Origin: Megasphaera micronuciformis F0359
Lineage (GTDB): Bacteria > Bacillota > Negativicutes > Veillonellales > Megasphaeraceae
Length of the DNA stretch: 64,000 nucleotides
Assembly (NCBI RefSeq): GCF_000165735.1
Contig: NZ_GL538208.1
Coordinates: 296,682-360,681 of the forward strand
Direction of reading: 5' to 3'
Below, in pieces: positions 26,403 to 35,562 of this stretch (position 1 is its first letter; each line of letters begins with the position of its first letter). The position numbers and the translations under genes are program-made. The notes below the pieces were generated by a model that was not told the DNA's origin, searched no databases, and worked only from the letters and a program-made list of their open reading frames with translations.

Positions 26403-27008
26403 TTACAGAGCTTTTTTGTATAATTCGTTCACTACGTCCCAATTGACGACATTCCAAAAAGCGGAAATGTAGTCGACACGGGCATTTTTGTACTTCAAGT
26501 AGTAAGCGTGTTCCCAGACGTCGAGAGCGAGAATCGGTGTTTTACCTTCGCTCAAGGGAGAGTCCTGGTTGGCTGTAGACATGATTTCCAGTTCTTTTTT
26601 ATGGACGACGAGCCAGGCCCAACCGGAACCGAAACGGGTAGCTGCCGCCTGTGCGAAAAGTTTTTTAAAGTCTTCTTCGCCGCCGAAGGTCTTTATGACG
26701 GCCTCTTGTACGGGGCCGTTCAGGTGGCCGCCGTCAGGCCCCATGATTTGCCAAAAGAGGCTGTGGTTGGCATGGCCACCGCCGTTGTTTCTGACGGCAC
26801 CGCGAATATCTTCGGGAATAGCCGCTAAGTCCGTAATGAGTTCTTCCGCCGATTTGCTGAAGAGTTCCGGATGCTTTTCAACAGCGCCGTTCAGATTGTT
26901 GACGTAGGTTTGATGGTGTTTATCGTGGTGATAGTGCATCGTTTCTTCGTCAATGTACGGCTCAAGAGCATTGTAAGCATAGGGTAAGTCGGGTAATGTA
27001 TAGGCCAT
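26403..27008 (-). CDS. sodA: Superoxide dismutase, Mn/Fe type
   Basis: This 201-residue cytosolic SOD has metal ligands in MHYHHDKHH (first His), HANHSLFW (second His), and [11 protein letters not shown] (Asp and third His). GGGHANH and GSGWAWLV fit the Mn/Fe family; metal preference cannot be settled from sequence. The start is placed at 27008 because GGAGGTATCT precedes it and the mature N-terminus [11 protein letters not shown] is the family start. It protects an anaerobe or microaerophile from oxygen stress. Monocistronic by context. Confidence 0.95.
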   Translation of the reverse strand: MAYTLPDLPYAYNALEPYIDEETMHYHHDKHHQTYVNNLNGAVEKHPELFSKSAEELITDLAAIPEDIRGAVRNNGGGHANHSLFWQIMGPDGGHLNGPVQEAVIKTFGGEEDFKKLFAQAAATRFGSGWAWLVVHKKELEIMSTANQDSPLSEGKTPILALDVWEHAYYLKYKNARVDYISAFWNVVNWDVVNELYKKAL

Positions 27009-27137
27009 GAGATACCTCCGTAACTTAAAAAAGATGAATAAGATAGGTACAGTATACAAAGAAAGACTGAAAAGGTATAGATTACAAATGTGTTAGTCCC
27101 CGATTGACGGATACAAAGCGGTCTATTATGTATTTTC

Positions 27138-27166
27138 TTGACACGGTTCCGGAAAGTTCGTATACT
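27138..27166 (+). promoter_or_regulatory. Promoter of the serine T-box operon
   Basis: Consensus TTGACA (27138-27143), 17 bp, TATACT (27161-27166), immediately before the T-box leader. Confidence 0.85.
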
Positions 27167-27173
27167 TTAAAAC

Positions 27174-27400
27174 AAGTAATAAATGAAACGCAAAGAGGGA
27201 GAAGCAAATCGGATACCTTCTCAGAGAGCCGACGGTCGGTGCAAGTCGGCAAGGTTACGAGGCGTTCCGCTCCGGAGCGGCAGATGATGAATTTGACGGG
27301 TTCGCCCGATACAGCGACCGAAGATGGCCGAAAGGCAAGCTGGGTGGCAACGCGGGAATATACTCTCGTCCCTATGAGGGACGGGAGTTTTTTGTTTTTT
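27174..27400 (+). promoter_or_regulatory. T-box riboswitch leader of the serC operon
   Basis: A stem I region (GAGAAG...CTTCTC, then AGAGAGCCGACGGTCGGTG) is followed by the T-box bulge sequence GCTGGGTGGCAACGCGGG (27339-27356). A terminator helix with CGTCCCT/AGGGACG follows, ending in TTTTTT (to about 27394). Downstream genes make and charge serine, so uncharged tRNA-Ser is the likely ligand. The specifier triplet could not be fixed by eye. Confidence 0.9.
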
Positions 27401-27477
27401 CTCATAAGTCTTCGGAGAACAATGCCTACGGTGTTATTACACTGTAGGCAGGAAAGATTCGCACATAGGAGGACATG

Positions 27478-28554
27478 ATGGGAAACAGAGTTTATAACTT
27501 TAATGCCGGTCCGTCGGCCATGCCGTTACCGGTTCTGGAAGAAATACAACAAGAGTTTCTGGATTTTAACCATACGGGCATGAGCATTGTGGAAATCAGT
27601 CATCGCAGTGATGCCTATCAGAAGATGCAGGACGAAACGATAGCCTTGTTGCATAAGCTTTTGAATATTCCCGACGAATACGGTATTACGTTTATGCAAG
27701 GCGGCGGCAGTATGCAGTTTTTAATGCACGGAGCCAATTTTTTAAAACATCGCGGCGGTTATATTAATACGGGCGTATGGTCGAAAAAGGCTAAAGAAGG
27801 AGCCGCTTTTTACGGTGACGTATATGACGTAGCTACCAGTGAAGGCGAAGGCTTCCGAAGAATTCCCGGGCCTGAAGAGTTTGACCTGTTGCCGGACACG
27901 GATTACGTATATCTGACATCGAATAATACGATTCACGGTACGCAGTGGCAAGCGTTTCCTCACATTGACTTGCCCCTGATTTGCGATATGTCCAGCGATT
28001 TTCTTTCCCGCCCTGTAGATGTGAAGAATTTTGATTTCATCTATGCGGGCATTCAAAAGAATGTGGGCCCTGCCGGAGCGGTTATCGGTATTGCCAAGCA
28101 TTCGTACTTGGAAACGGCACGGCAGGATTTGCCGATTATGCTTCAATATAAGACGTTCTTTGATCACGATTCGACGTATAATACGCCGCCCGTATTTTGT
28201 ATTTACTTCGTCAATAAGGTTTTACACTGGTTGGATGAACGGGGCGGACTTAAAGAAACGGAGCGGATTAATAAGGAAAAGGCGGCCTTCGTTTATGATG
28301 CCATTGACGCAAGCGACGGATTTTATCGACCTCATGCGGCAAAAGACTCGCGCAGTTTAATGAATATTACGTTTAATTTGGTTACACCTGAACTTGAAAA
28401 AGAATTTGTTTCCCGAGCGGCTGAAGAAAAGCTCATAGGCCTTAAGGGACATCGCTCTATAGGCGGCTGTCGGGCCTCTACCTATAATGCGGTAACAAAG
28501 GAAGCTTGCGAACGGTTGGCTGATTTTATGCACCGTTTCCGCAAGGTACACTAA
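27478..28554 (+). CDS. serC: Phosphoserine aminotransferase SerC
   Basis: This class V PLP aminotransferase converts 3-phosphohydroxypyruvate and glutamate to phosphoserine. NFNAGPSAMP at the N-terminus, the PLP Lys in YAGIQKNVGPAG, and SIGGCRASTYNA near the C-terminus are typical. The length is 358 residues. ATG 27478 is preferred over ATG 27475 because AGGAGG (27467-27472) needs the extra spacing. It is the first gene under the T-box, followed 14 bp later by serA. Confidence 0.95.
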   Translation: MGNRVYNFNAGPSAMPLPVLEEIQQEFLDFNHTGMSIVEISHRSDAYQKMQDETIALLHKLLNIPDEYGITFMQGGGSMQFLMHGANFLKHRGGYINTGVWSKKAKEGAAFYGDVYDVATSEGEGFRRIPGPEEFDLLPDTDYVYLTSNNTIHGTQWQAFPHIDLPLICDMSSDFLSRPVDVKNFDFIYAGIQKNVGPAGAVIGIAKHSYLETARQDLPIMLQYKTFFDHDSTYNTPPVFCIYFVNKVLHWLDERGGLKETERINKEKAAFVYDAIDASDGFYRPHAAKDSRSLMNITFNLVTPELEKEFVSRAAEEKLIGLKGHRSIGGCRASTYNAVTKEACERLADFMHRFRKVH

Positions 28555-28568
28555 GGGAGGTAAGACAG

Positions 28569-30185
28569 ATGGATGAAGTCATGAAGATTTTAGTCAGCGA
28601 CGACGTGTCGGAAAAGGGCGTCGAACTGCTTAGACAAAACGGATATACGGTTGATGTGGAAACCAATTTGGACGAAGAACAATTGGCCGAACGCATCGGA
28701 GAGTATGATGGGTTAATTACCCGTTCTATGACACATGTTACGGCAAAAGTTATTGAAAAGGCGAAGAAACTTAAAATCGTCGGTCGTGCCGGCGTCGGTA
28801 TTGACAGTATCGACTTAAAGGCTGCAACGGCCCGCGGTATCATTGTCGTTAATGCCCCTACGTCCAATACGATTGCGGCGACGGAACACACGTGTGCCAT
28901 GATTTTGGCCGTTACGAGACATATTCCTCAGGCCCATGATTCGTTAATGAGCGGCGAGTGGAATCGGGAAAAATTTACGGGTATTCAGTTGAAAGATAAG
29001 ACGATGGGGATTATCGGTGTCGGTCGTATCGGATCGCGCATTGCCAAACGGATGCAGGCTATGGAAATGCGGACCATCGGTTATGACCCGTACATTCCTG
29101 AAGAACGGGGCAAGCAGCTTAACTGTGAACTCGTCGACTTGGATACGCTTTTACGCGAATCGGATTACATTACGTTGCATACACCTCTTACGAAGGAAAC
29201 ACGCGGCATGATCGGAGCAGAAGAAATTGCCAAAATGAAAGACGGCGTTCGGGTTATTAACGTATCGCGCGGTGCCGTTTTAGACATTAACGCTCTGGCA
29301 GAAGCCTTAAAGAGCGGTAAGGTAGCCGGTGCGGCGGTAGACGTATTCCCGGAAGAACCCTTGACGTCGGATATTAATCCCTTCAAGGGTATGGATAATG
29401 TGGTCATTACTCCGCATTTGGGTGCTTCGACAATAGAAGCCCAGGAAGGCGTATCCCTCGATGTGGCACGCAGCATTATGGCCGGACTTAAAGGCGAACC
29501 GGTGCCGACAGCGGTAAATATGGCACCCATTGCTCCCGGCGTGTACTCGACCATTCGTCCCTATTTTGACTTAATGGAACGAATGGGCATCATGGGTGTC
29601 TATTTGGCGGAAGCTCCTATGAAAGAAATTACGGTCGAATATTCGGGCAAGTTGGCTGAAACGGAAACGGCCCTGTTGACGACGGCTGTTTTAAAAGGTG
29701 CTTTAAACCCCATCTTGCAGGATGCGGTCAACTTCGTAAACGCTCCGGATCTCGCTAAGCAGAGACATATTTCCGTAAAAGAAGTAAAGACAAGCGATCA
29801 CGGAAACTTCGTCGATGCCGTTACGGTTCGCATTGTGACGGCCAAGGGTGAACACAAGGTCGTAGGCAGCCTCTTTAATCAGACGGAAGCCAAAATTGTT
29901 CAGATTGATGAATATCGCGTCGACTTCAAGCCGGAAAACTATCTGTTGTTGGCACCTCATATCGACCAGCCCAATATGATCGGTCAAATCGCTACCGTTT
30001 TAGGGGAAGCAAAGATCAATATTACGGGCATGCAGGTCGGCAATATGACACAAAAGGGAACGAATATTATGGCCGTTGCCGTAGAGGACGATATTCCTAA
30101 CGACGTAATGGTAAAACTCCGCTCCATTAACGGTATTTTGGATATGAAACTCATTCATTGCGAACCGAACCAACAGGAGGCGTAA
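28569..30185 (+). CDS. serA: D-3-phosphoglycerate dehydrogenase, long form
   Basis: SerA oxidises 3-phosphoglycerate to phosphohydroxypyruvate. The NAD motif GIIGVGRIGSRIAKR is near 146-160. The Arg/Glu/His catalytic set lies in INVSRGAVLD and TPHLGASTIEAQ. The intervening ASB domain follows, with a C-terminal ACT domain (HIDQPNMIGQIATVLGEAKI) for likely serine feedback. At 538 residues it matches the long class. It is followed without gap by a histidine phosphatase gene, suggesting coupled translation. Confidence 0.95.
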   Translation: MDEVMKILVSDDVSEKGVELLRQNGYTVDVETNLDEEQLAERIGEYDGLITRSMTHVTAKVIEKAKKLKIVGRAGVGIDSIDLKAATARGIIVVNAPTSNTIAATEHTCAMILAVTRHIPQAHDSLMSGEWNREKFTGIQLKDKTMGIIGVGRIGSRIAKRMQAMEMRTIGYDPYIPEERGKQLNCELVDLDTLLRESDYITLHTPLTKETRGMIGAEEIAKMKDGVRVINVSRGAVLDINALAEALKSGKVAGAAVDVFPEEPLTSDINPFKGMDNVVITPHLGASTIEAQEGVSLDVARSIMAGLKGEPVPTAVNMAPIAPGVYSTIRPYFDLMERMGIMGVYLAEAPMKEITVEYSGKLAETETALLTTAVLKGALNPILQDAVNFVNAPDLAKQRHISVKEVKTSDHGNFVDAVTVRIVTAKGEHKVVGSLFNQTEAKIVQIDEYRVDFKPENYLLLAPHIDQPNMIGQIATVLGEAKINITGMQVGNMTQKGTNIMAVAVEDDIPNDVMVKLRSINGILDMKLIHCEPNQQEA

Positions 30186-30830
30186 ATGGTACGAATTATT
30201 CTGGTCCGTCACGGCGAAACAAAATGGAATATAGAAGGTCGTTATCAGGGACAGGAAGATACGGAGTTAAGTGAAAGAGGCTTGGAACAGGGGCGTCTGT
30301 TGGCACAGGGACTGAAGGACGTGCCTATTGACGTATTCGTGTCCAGTCCGTTGAAACGCTCCTTTATGACCGCTTCTTTTTGTGCCGAGTTGCACGGTAA
30401 CACCGTAGCCAAAGATGAACGTCTGACGGAAATCAATCACGGCTTATGGGAAGGCAGGCTGGCTGGGGACATCGAGGCCGAGTATCCCGACGAGTTTGCC
30501 GCCTGGCACACGCAGCCCCATACGGTACAAATGCCCGGAGAAGGCGGAGAATCTCTGGAAGACGTGAGAGTGAGAGTGCGTGCGGCCTTTGACGACTATG
30601 CGCAAAAGTATGCGGGAAAAACTGTTCTCGTAGCAGCTCACGATGCGGTGAACAAGGCGGTTATCTGTGATCTTTTGGGTTTATCGCAAGCAGCTTTTTG
30701 GCAAATAAAACAGGATAATACATGTATTAATGTTCTGGAAGAACAGGACGGCCGTTGGCGGCTGGTGTTATTGAATTCAACTACTCATTTGGGATATTTG
30801 TTCAGCGGAATCGAACAAAAAGGGTTGTAA
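30186..30830 (+). CDS. Histidine phosphatase family protein, probable phosphoserine phosphatase
   Basis: This protein of 214 residues is of the dPGM/histidine phosphatase superfamily. The catalytic RHGET is at residues 9-13. The second His is in VAAHDAVN near 155, with the Glu in INHGLWEG. Standing between serA and serS under a serine T-box, with no HAD-type SerB in view, it is best read as the metal-independent phosphoserine phosphatase known from Hydrogenobacter and other bacteria. A cobalamin-pathway (CobC-like) or phosphoglycerate mutase role is possible from sequence alone. Confidence 0.85.
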   Translation: MVRIILVRHGETKWNIEGRYQGQEDTELSERGLEQGRLLAQGLKDVPIDVFVSSPLKRSFMTASFCAELHGNTVAKDERLTEINHGLWEGRLAGDIEAEYPDEFAAWHTQPHTVQMPGEGGESLEDVRVRVRAAFDDYAQKYAGKTVLVAAHDAVNKAVICDLLGLSQAAFWQIKQDNTCINVLEEQDGRWRLVLLNSTTHLGYLFSGIEQKGL

Positions 30831-30852
30831 TCGTATAAAAAGGAGCGGTATT

Positions 30853-32130
30853 ATGTTAGACATTAAATTTATTCGCGAACATACAGAAGAAGTAAGACAG
30901 AATTTGAAAAATCGTCATGCACAAGTCGATTTGGATGCCCTGTTGGAAGCCGACGCTCGCCGTCGTGAACTTTTGGGCCAGGTTGAAGCCATGAAAAATC
31001 GTCGCAACGACGTAACGAAAGAAATCAGCGTCTTAAAGAGAAATAAGGAAAATGCGGACGAAAAGATTGCGGCTATGAAAGAATTAGGCGACGAAATCGC
31101 CGTTTTAGACGGTAAGGTTAAGGAAACGGAAGAACAGATGTTGGCCGTTCAGCTCATGATTCCCAACATGTGCCACCCGTCCGTTCCCGTAGGCAATGAT
31201 GACAGCGACAACCCGGAAGTTCGTAAGTGGGGCGACGTGACGACCTTTGACTTTGAAGCGAAGAATCATTGGGAAATCGGCGAACATTTGGGTATCCTTG
31301 ATGCGGAAAGAGCCGGTAAGGTAGCAGGGTCGCGTTTTTATTTCTACCTCGGTGCCGGTGCTCGTTTGGAACGGGCCGTATACAACTTCATGCTCGATAT
31401 GCACACGGAAGTGGACGGATATACGGAAGTCATTCCTCCGTATATCGTCAACCGTGATTCCATGTTGGGAACCGGTCAGTTGCCGAAATTCTATGAAGAT
31501 ATGTTCCGCATTGAAGGACAGGAAATGTTCATGATTCCTACGGCGGAAGTGCCGCTAACCAACTACTATCGCGGCGAAATTATTGACGGTAATAAGTTGC
31601 CCGTATATTTGACGGCCATGACTCCCTGCTTCCGTGCCGAAGCGGGTTCGGCCGGTCGCGATACGCGCGGTCTTATTCGCCAGCACCAGTTCCATAAGGT
31701 GGAAATGGTTAAATACGTAGCTCCTGAAACGAGTTATGATGAATTGGACAAGTTGACGAACAACGCCGAAGCTATTTTGCAGGCTCTGAAACTTCCTTAT
31801 CACGTCGTTTGCCTGTGCACGGGTGATATCGGCTTCTCGGCAGCCAAGACTTTCGACGTGGAAGTGTGGTTCCCGGCTCAAGGTAAGTACAGAGAAATCT
31901 CTTCGTGCTCCAATACGGAAGACTTCCAGGCACGTCGTGCCAATATCCGCTTCCGTCGCGATGCCAAATCGAAGCCGGAATACGTACATACGTTGAACGG
32001 GTCCGGCTTGGCAGTAGGACGTACGGTAGCGGCTATTTTGGAAAACTATCAGCAAGCTGACGGCTCCGTTATCGTGCCGGAAGTATTGCGGCCGTATATG
32101 AAGTGTGACGTCATTAAACCGGCTGAATAA
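30853..32130 (+). CDS. serS: Seryl-tRNA synthetase
   Basis: This class II synthetase charges tRNA-Ser with serine. The N-terminal 100 residues form the long coiled-coil arm ([20 protein letters not shown]). Motif 2 appears as [20 protein letters not shown] and motif 3 as [27 protein letters not shown] is part of the Ser/ATP site. The length of 425 residues is normal. Its place at the end of the serine synthesis operon puts supply and use of serine under one T-box. Confidence 0.97.
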   Translation: MLDIKFIREHTEEVRQNLKNRHAQVDLDALLEADARRRELLGQVEAMKNRRNDVTKEISVLKRNKENADEKIAAMKELGDEIAVLDGKVKETEEQMLAVQLMIPNMCHPSVPVGNDDSDNPEVRKWGDVTTFDFEAKNHWEIGEHLGILDAERAGKVAGSRFYFYLGAGARLERAVYNFMLDMHTEVDGYTEVIPPYIVNRDSMLGTGQLPKFYEDMFRIEGQEMFMIPTAEVPLTNYYRGEIIDGNKLPVYLTAMTPCFRAEAGSAGRDTRGLIRQHQFHKVEMVKYVAPETSYDELDKLTNNAEAILQALKLPYHVVCLCTGDIGFSAAKTFDVEVWFPAQGKYREISSCSNTEDFQARRANIRFRRDAKSKPEYVHTLNGSGLAVGRTVAAILENYQQADGSVIVPEVLRPYMKCDVIKPAE

Positions 32131-32145
32131 GTCATTTACAGAGTT

Positions 32146-32200
32146 TCAAGGTCATAACGGTCGAATCCTTTAGAAACGGCCTTATGACCTTGATTTTTTT
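32146..32200 (+). terminator. Terminator of the serine operon
   Basis: 12-bp perfect stem TCAAGGTCATAA / TTATGACCTTGA, 24-base loop with a small inner pairing, and T7. Confidence 0.92.
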
Positions 32201-32221
32201 GTGCGTTTTGATATACTGTAA

Positions 32222-32410
32222 CCAAGAGAAACCCTACTGTGTGCGTAAAAAGTTCTCGATGTTTTGAACCAACACTTTTACATCGGGAGTCCGGGCTCTA
32301 TGGCGGCAAAACAATGCCTACACGGGACTGTTAAGCGTTATAGGAGGACACCCACCTGCTCAGGCAGGCTCAAAACTCGGCTAAGACGGCATGGTGGGGC
32401 TCTTTTTTTG
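32222..32410 (+). ncRNA. ssrS: Probable 6S RNA
   Basis: A TATACT -10 (about 32211-32216) begins a roughly 190-nt unit. Its 5' end (AAGAG...CCCTACTG) pairs with its 3' end (ATGGTGGGGCTCTT), giving a long rod. The inner part holds hairpin TTCTCGATG/CATCGGGAG with TTTTGAACCAACAC in the loop, then a large unpaired centre and CACCTGCTCAGGCAGG. A T run follows. Length, rod shape, and the GAACCAACA-like segment fit Firmicutes 6S RNA, which binds the RNA polymerase housekeeping holoenzyme. The assignment was made without covariance-model search. Confidence 0.55.
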
Positions 32411-32529
32411 AATTATAATCATTGATTATTCGGCCGCTAAGTTAGCTTGGCGGCTTTCTATATGGATTTGAGACCAAACAAATGAACGGTTTTGATGAAA
32501 TGTGTATGTGCAATGGAAGGTGAAGAACG

Positions 32530-35142
32530 TTGGCCGAACGAAAAAGGCGAAGTACTACAGGAACTACGGGAAGTAAAACAAAGGGAACGACAAGGAGCAA
32601 GACTAAGCGGACGACAGGCAAAACGGGAACGGGCCGTAAAAAAAGCGGCACCATGTCGTGGATGAAGTATGAGTTATGGGGGCTGGTCCTGGTTGTTATC
32701 GGCGCTCTCGTAGCAGCCGGTACGGCCGGTGTCGATACGGGCAATATCGGTCTGTCATTGGATGATATTTTTGCATATGCTTTCGGTACGGGGCGGATGC
32801 TTGTAGCCTTGATGCTCGTAGCGGCCGGATTGCAGTACATAGTGAAAAGAAAGGCCCTGCCTTTTACGCGAAACTGGCTCATGGGAGCTGCCGTTTTCGA
32901 GTTATTGCTCAGCCTGTGGCATGTTATCTTTACCAATCCCGGTGAAGAATTCGTTCCTTTGGCACTGCGTGCCGGCGGCGGACTTTTCGGAGCCGTACCG
33001 ACAGCTTTTTTGCGCAGTTGGTTCGGCGGTTTCGGAGCCGTTTTGGCCCTCATCGTCGTCCTCATCGGTACGGTTATGATTTGGAAGAAAGTTTCTCTTT
33101 CCAAACCCGTCGCTTTTGCTCAGGAGATGACGGCTGAAGGAGTATCGCATGTTTCCGAAAAAGCGGTAGCCGGTATTCAAACAGCATCTCATTCCGTGCA
33201 GGAATCGTGGCAACGTCACAAGGAACGGAAAATTTTTGACGTTGAACGGGAAAAAGACGCTTTAGGTGATGGTGTCGCAGGGGCGGCATCAGTCGTGACT
33301 GACGAAGGGTCGGCTGAAGATAACGGGGCGGGCATAGAAACGCCGTCCGTAAGTCCTTCGTCATACGTCGGGTCGGAACGTACGGACCAAGTCGGTGCCG
33401 AAGATAATGACTCCTTCGAGGATGAATACGGAACACCTTGTGATGAAGAGGAGTCGCAAGGAGACGTACCCGTGCCGGACGATGAAGACGTACCCGCACC
33501 TGAAGAAGAGGAAGTCATGCCCAAGGCACCCGGCAACGGCATCGTAGAGCATAAAATTGTTACGACGGACGCACCCGGTGCGTATACTTCCGTGCCTTCT
33601 CGAGATCCGTCATTGCCGCCCGTAGCGGATATAAAACCTATGGAGTCGGAACTGACGGCCGGGACGGTTGAAGTGGGCGCCAAGGGACAGACGGCCGTAC
33701 CGACGGCTGTAGGTGAAAAGACGTATCGCTTGCCGTCCGTGTCTATTTTGCACCGCGGCAATCCGCCTGAAGAAGGTCTTAGTGATGAAGTACGTCAAAA
33801 TGCACAGATTTTGCAAGATACGTTGAAGAGTTTCAATATTGACGCCAAGATGTTGACGGCCAGCAGGGGTCCGGCCGTTACGCGTTACGAATTGGAACCG
33901 GCGGCGGGTGTAAAGGTAAGTAAAATCGTACATTTGGCCGATGATCTGGCCTTGAAGCTGGCAGCGACGGATATTCGTATAGAAGCGCCCATTCCCGGTA
34001 AGGCCGCCGTGGGCATTGAGGTTCCCAATAAAAAGGTTACGCCTGTGTGCCTGCGCGATGTCCTCGATACGGATGTTTTTCAAAACTCCGTAGGCGGCGT
34101 GCCCGTAGCCTTAGGTAAGGATATTGCCGGTACGCCTATTGTGGCCGACTTGACGAAGATGCCTCATATGCTCGTCGCCGGGTCTACCGGGTCGGGTAAG
34201 AGTGTGTGCATTAATACCCTTATTTCCAGTATTCTCTTTAAGCAACGGCCGGAAGACGTAAAGTTGATTCTCGTCGACCCGAAAGTTGTCGAATTGTCCA
34301 ACTATAACGGGATTCCTCATTTGATGACACCGGTTGTTACGGATCCGAAAAAGGCTGCCAATGTTTTGCGTTGGGCCGTAAAGGAAATGGATGATCGATA
34401 TAAGCGCTTTGCCTTGACGAAGACGCGCGATATTAAGCGATATAATGAACTCAATCCGGAAGAAGCCATGCCGTATGTAGTCATTATTATCGACGAATTG
34501 GCGGATCTCATGATGGCTGCCGCCGGTGACGTGGAAGATTCTATTTGCCGTTTGGCACAGAAGGCTCGTGCCTGCGGTATGCATCTGGTGTTAGCTACGC
34601 AGCGACCGTCCGTGGATGTCATTACCGGCCTTATTAAGGCCAATGTACCCAGTCGTATTGCCTTTGCCGTATCGAGTCAAATCGATTCGCGTACCATTTT
34701 GGATATGGCCGGAGCGGAAAAACTCATCGGTAAAGGAGATATGCTTTTTTATCCCATGGGCGCTTCCAAACCCGTGCGCGTACAGGGTGCCTTCGTATCG
34801 GACGGAGAAATCGACGAGTTGGTGGAATATATTAAAGAGCAACGCCGTCCTCAGTATAATGAAGCGGTTGAAGCGGCTCAGCAGGAGGCAGCTCACGACG
34901 GCGGTAAAGACGACTTCTTTGAAGACGAGCTTATGGACAAGGCCATTATGATGGTTATGGAAACTCAGCAAGCTTCCGTATCCTTGTTGCAGCGCCGTTT
35001 CCGCATAGGTTTTTCACGGGCGGCACGCATGATTGATACGATGGAAGCCATGCATATTGTCGGGCCGTCCAACGGCAGTAAGGCCAGAGATATATTGATG
35101 ACGCCTGAAGAGGTGCAGGAAAAGTATTTTTCGCATTCATAG
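32530..35142 (+). CDS. ftsK: DNA translocase FtsK/SpoIIIE
   Basis: This 870-residue translocase pumps chromosome ends through the division septum. A very basic N-terminus (KRRSTTGTTGSKTKGTTRSK) precedes four membrane segments (about 45-175). An acidic linker with Glu/Asp/Pro runs (about 230-370) follows. The motor domain has Walker A AGSTGSGKS and Walker B IIIDELADLMM. A C-terminal gamma winged helix (LLQRRFRIGFSRAARMID) recognises polar DNA sequences. TTG 32530 is the likely start after GGAAGGTGAAG. No shorter in-frame start keeps the whole basic tail. Confidence 0.95.
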   Translation: MAERKRRSTTGTTGSKTKGTTRSKTKRTTGKTGTGRKKSGTMSWMKYELWGLVLVVIGALVAAGTAGVDTGNIGLSLDDIFAYAFGTGRMLVALMLVAAGLQYIVKRKALPFTRNWLMGAAVFELLLSLWHVIFTNPGEEFVPLALRAGGGLFGAVPTAFLRSWFGGFGAVLALIVVLIGTVMIWKKVSLSKPVAFAQEMTAEGVSHVSEKAVAGIQTASHSVQESWQRHKERKIFDVEREKDALGDGVAGAASVVTDEGSAEDNGAGIETPSVSPSSYVGSERTDQVGAEDNDSFEDEYGTPCDEEESQGDVPVPDDEDVPAPEEEEVMPKAPGNGIVEHKIVTTDAPGAYTSVPSRDPSLPPVADIKPMESELTAGTVEVGAKGQTAVPTAVGEKTYRLPSVSILHRGNPPEEGLSDEVRQNAQILQDTLKSFNIDAKMLTASRGPAVTRYELEPAAGVKVSKIVHLADDLALKLAATDIRIEAPIPGKAAVGIEVPNKKVTPVCLRDVLDTDVFQNSVGGVPVALGKDIAGTPIVADLTKMPHMLVAGSTGSGKSVCINTLISSILFKQRPEDVKLILVDPKVVELSNYNGIPHLMTPVVTDPKKAANVLRWAVKEMDDRYKRFALTKTRDIKRYNELNPEEAMPYVVIIIDELADLMMAAAGDVEDSICRLAQKARACGMHLVLATQRPSVDVITGLIKANVPSRIAFAVSSQIDSRTILDMAGAEKLIGKGDMLFYPMGASKPVRVQGAFVSDGEIDELVEYIKEQRRPQYNEAVEAAQQEAAHDGGKDDFFEDELMDKAIMMVMETQQASVSLLQRRFRIGFSRAARMIDTMEAMHIVGPSNGSKARDILMTPEEVQEKYFSHS

Positions 35143-35172
35143 GCGCCGAGGAAATAACGGAGGATAAATAAG

Positions 35173-35553
35173 TTGTCTTCAATCGGTAATATATTGCGGA
35201 CCGAGAGGGAAACTCAAGGTCGTACGTTGACGGAAGTATCCAAGGCCGTCTATATTAAAACGAAGTATTTATCCGCCCTGGAAGAGGAAAACTTCGCCGT
35301 CATTCCCGGAGAGGTATATGTCAAGGGCTTTATCCGTGCCTATGCCTCCTATTTGGGCATGGACGGGGAAGAACTCGTGGCTCAATACGACGGACCGAGT
35401 GAACCGGTTCTTTTGCAAAAAGCGGCTCCTACCGCCGTGGAAAGCGGAAAAGGACGGCGTAGGCGTCGTCGCAAGACTGTAAGTTGGCCGGAGATTACGA
35501 TTATTGTAGGAGTAATTTTGTTTATTCTCCTCATAGTATGGTTGATTGTTTAG
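35173..35553 (+). CDS. RodZ-like helix-turn-helix membrane protein
   Basis: This protein of 126 residues has an N-terminal HTH of the Xre/HTH-25 kind (RTLTEVSKAVYIKTKYLSALEEENF, residues about 17-41). GEVYVKGFIRAYASYLGMD follows, as in RodZ. A basic stretch KGRRRRRRK precedes one C-terminal membrane segment (ITIIVGVILFILLIVWLIV). It lacks the periplasmic domain of full RodZ and so is a short form. It may link MreB and cell shape to the membrane. It starts with TTG after GGAGG and sits between ftsK and ygiQ with short gaps. Confidence 0.8.
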   Translation: MSSIGNILRTERETQGRTLTEVSKAVYIKTKYLSALEEENFAVIPGEVYVKGFIRAYASYLGMDGEELVAQYDGPSEPVLLQKAAPTAVESGKGRRRRRRKTVSWPEITIIVGVILFILLIVWLIV

Positions 35554-35562
35554 AGGTAGACG

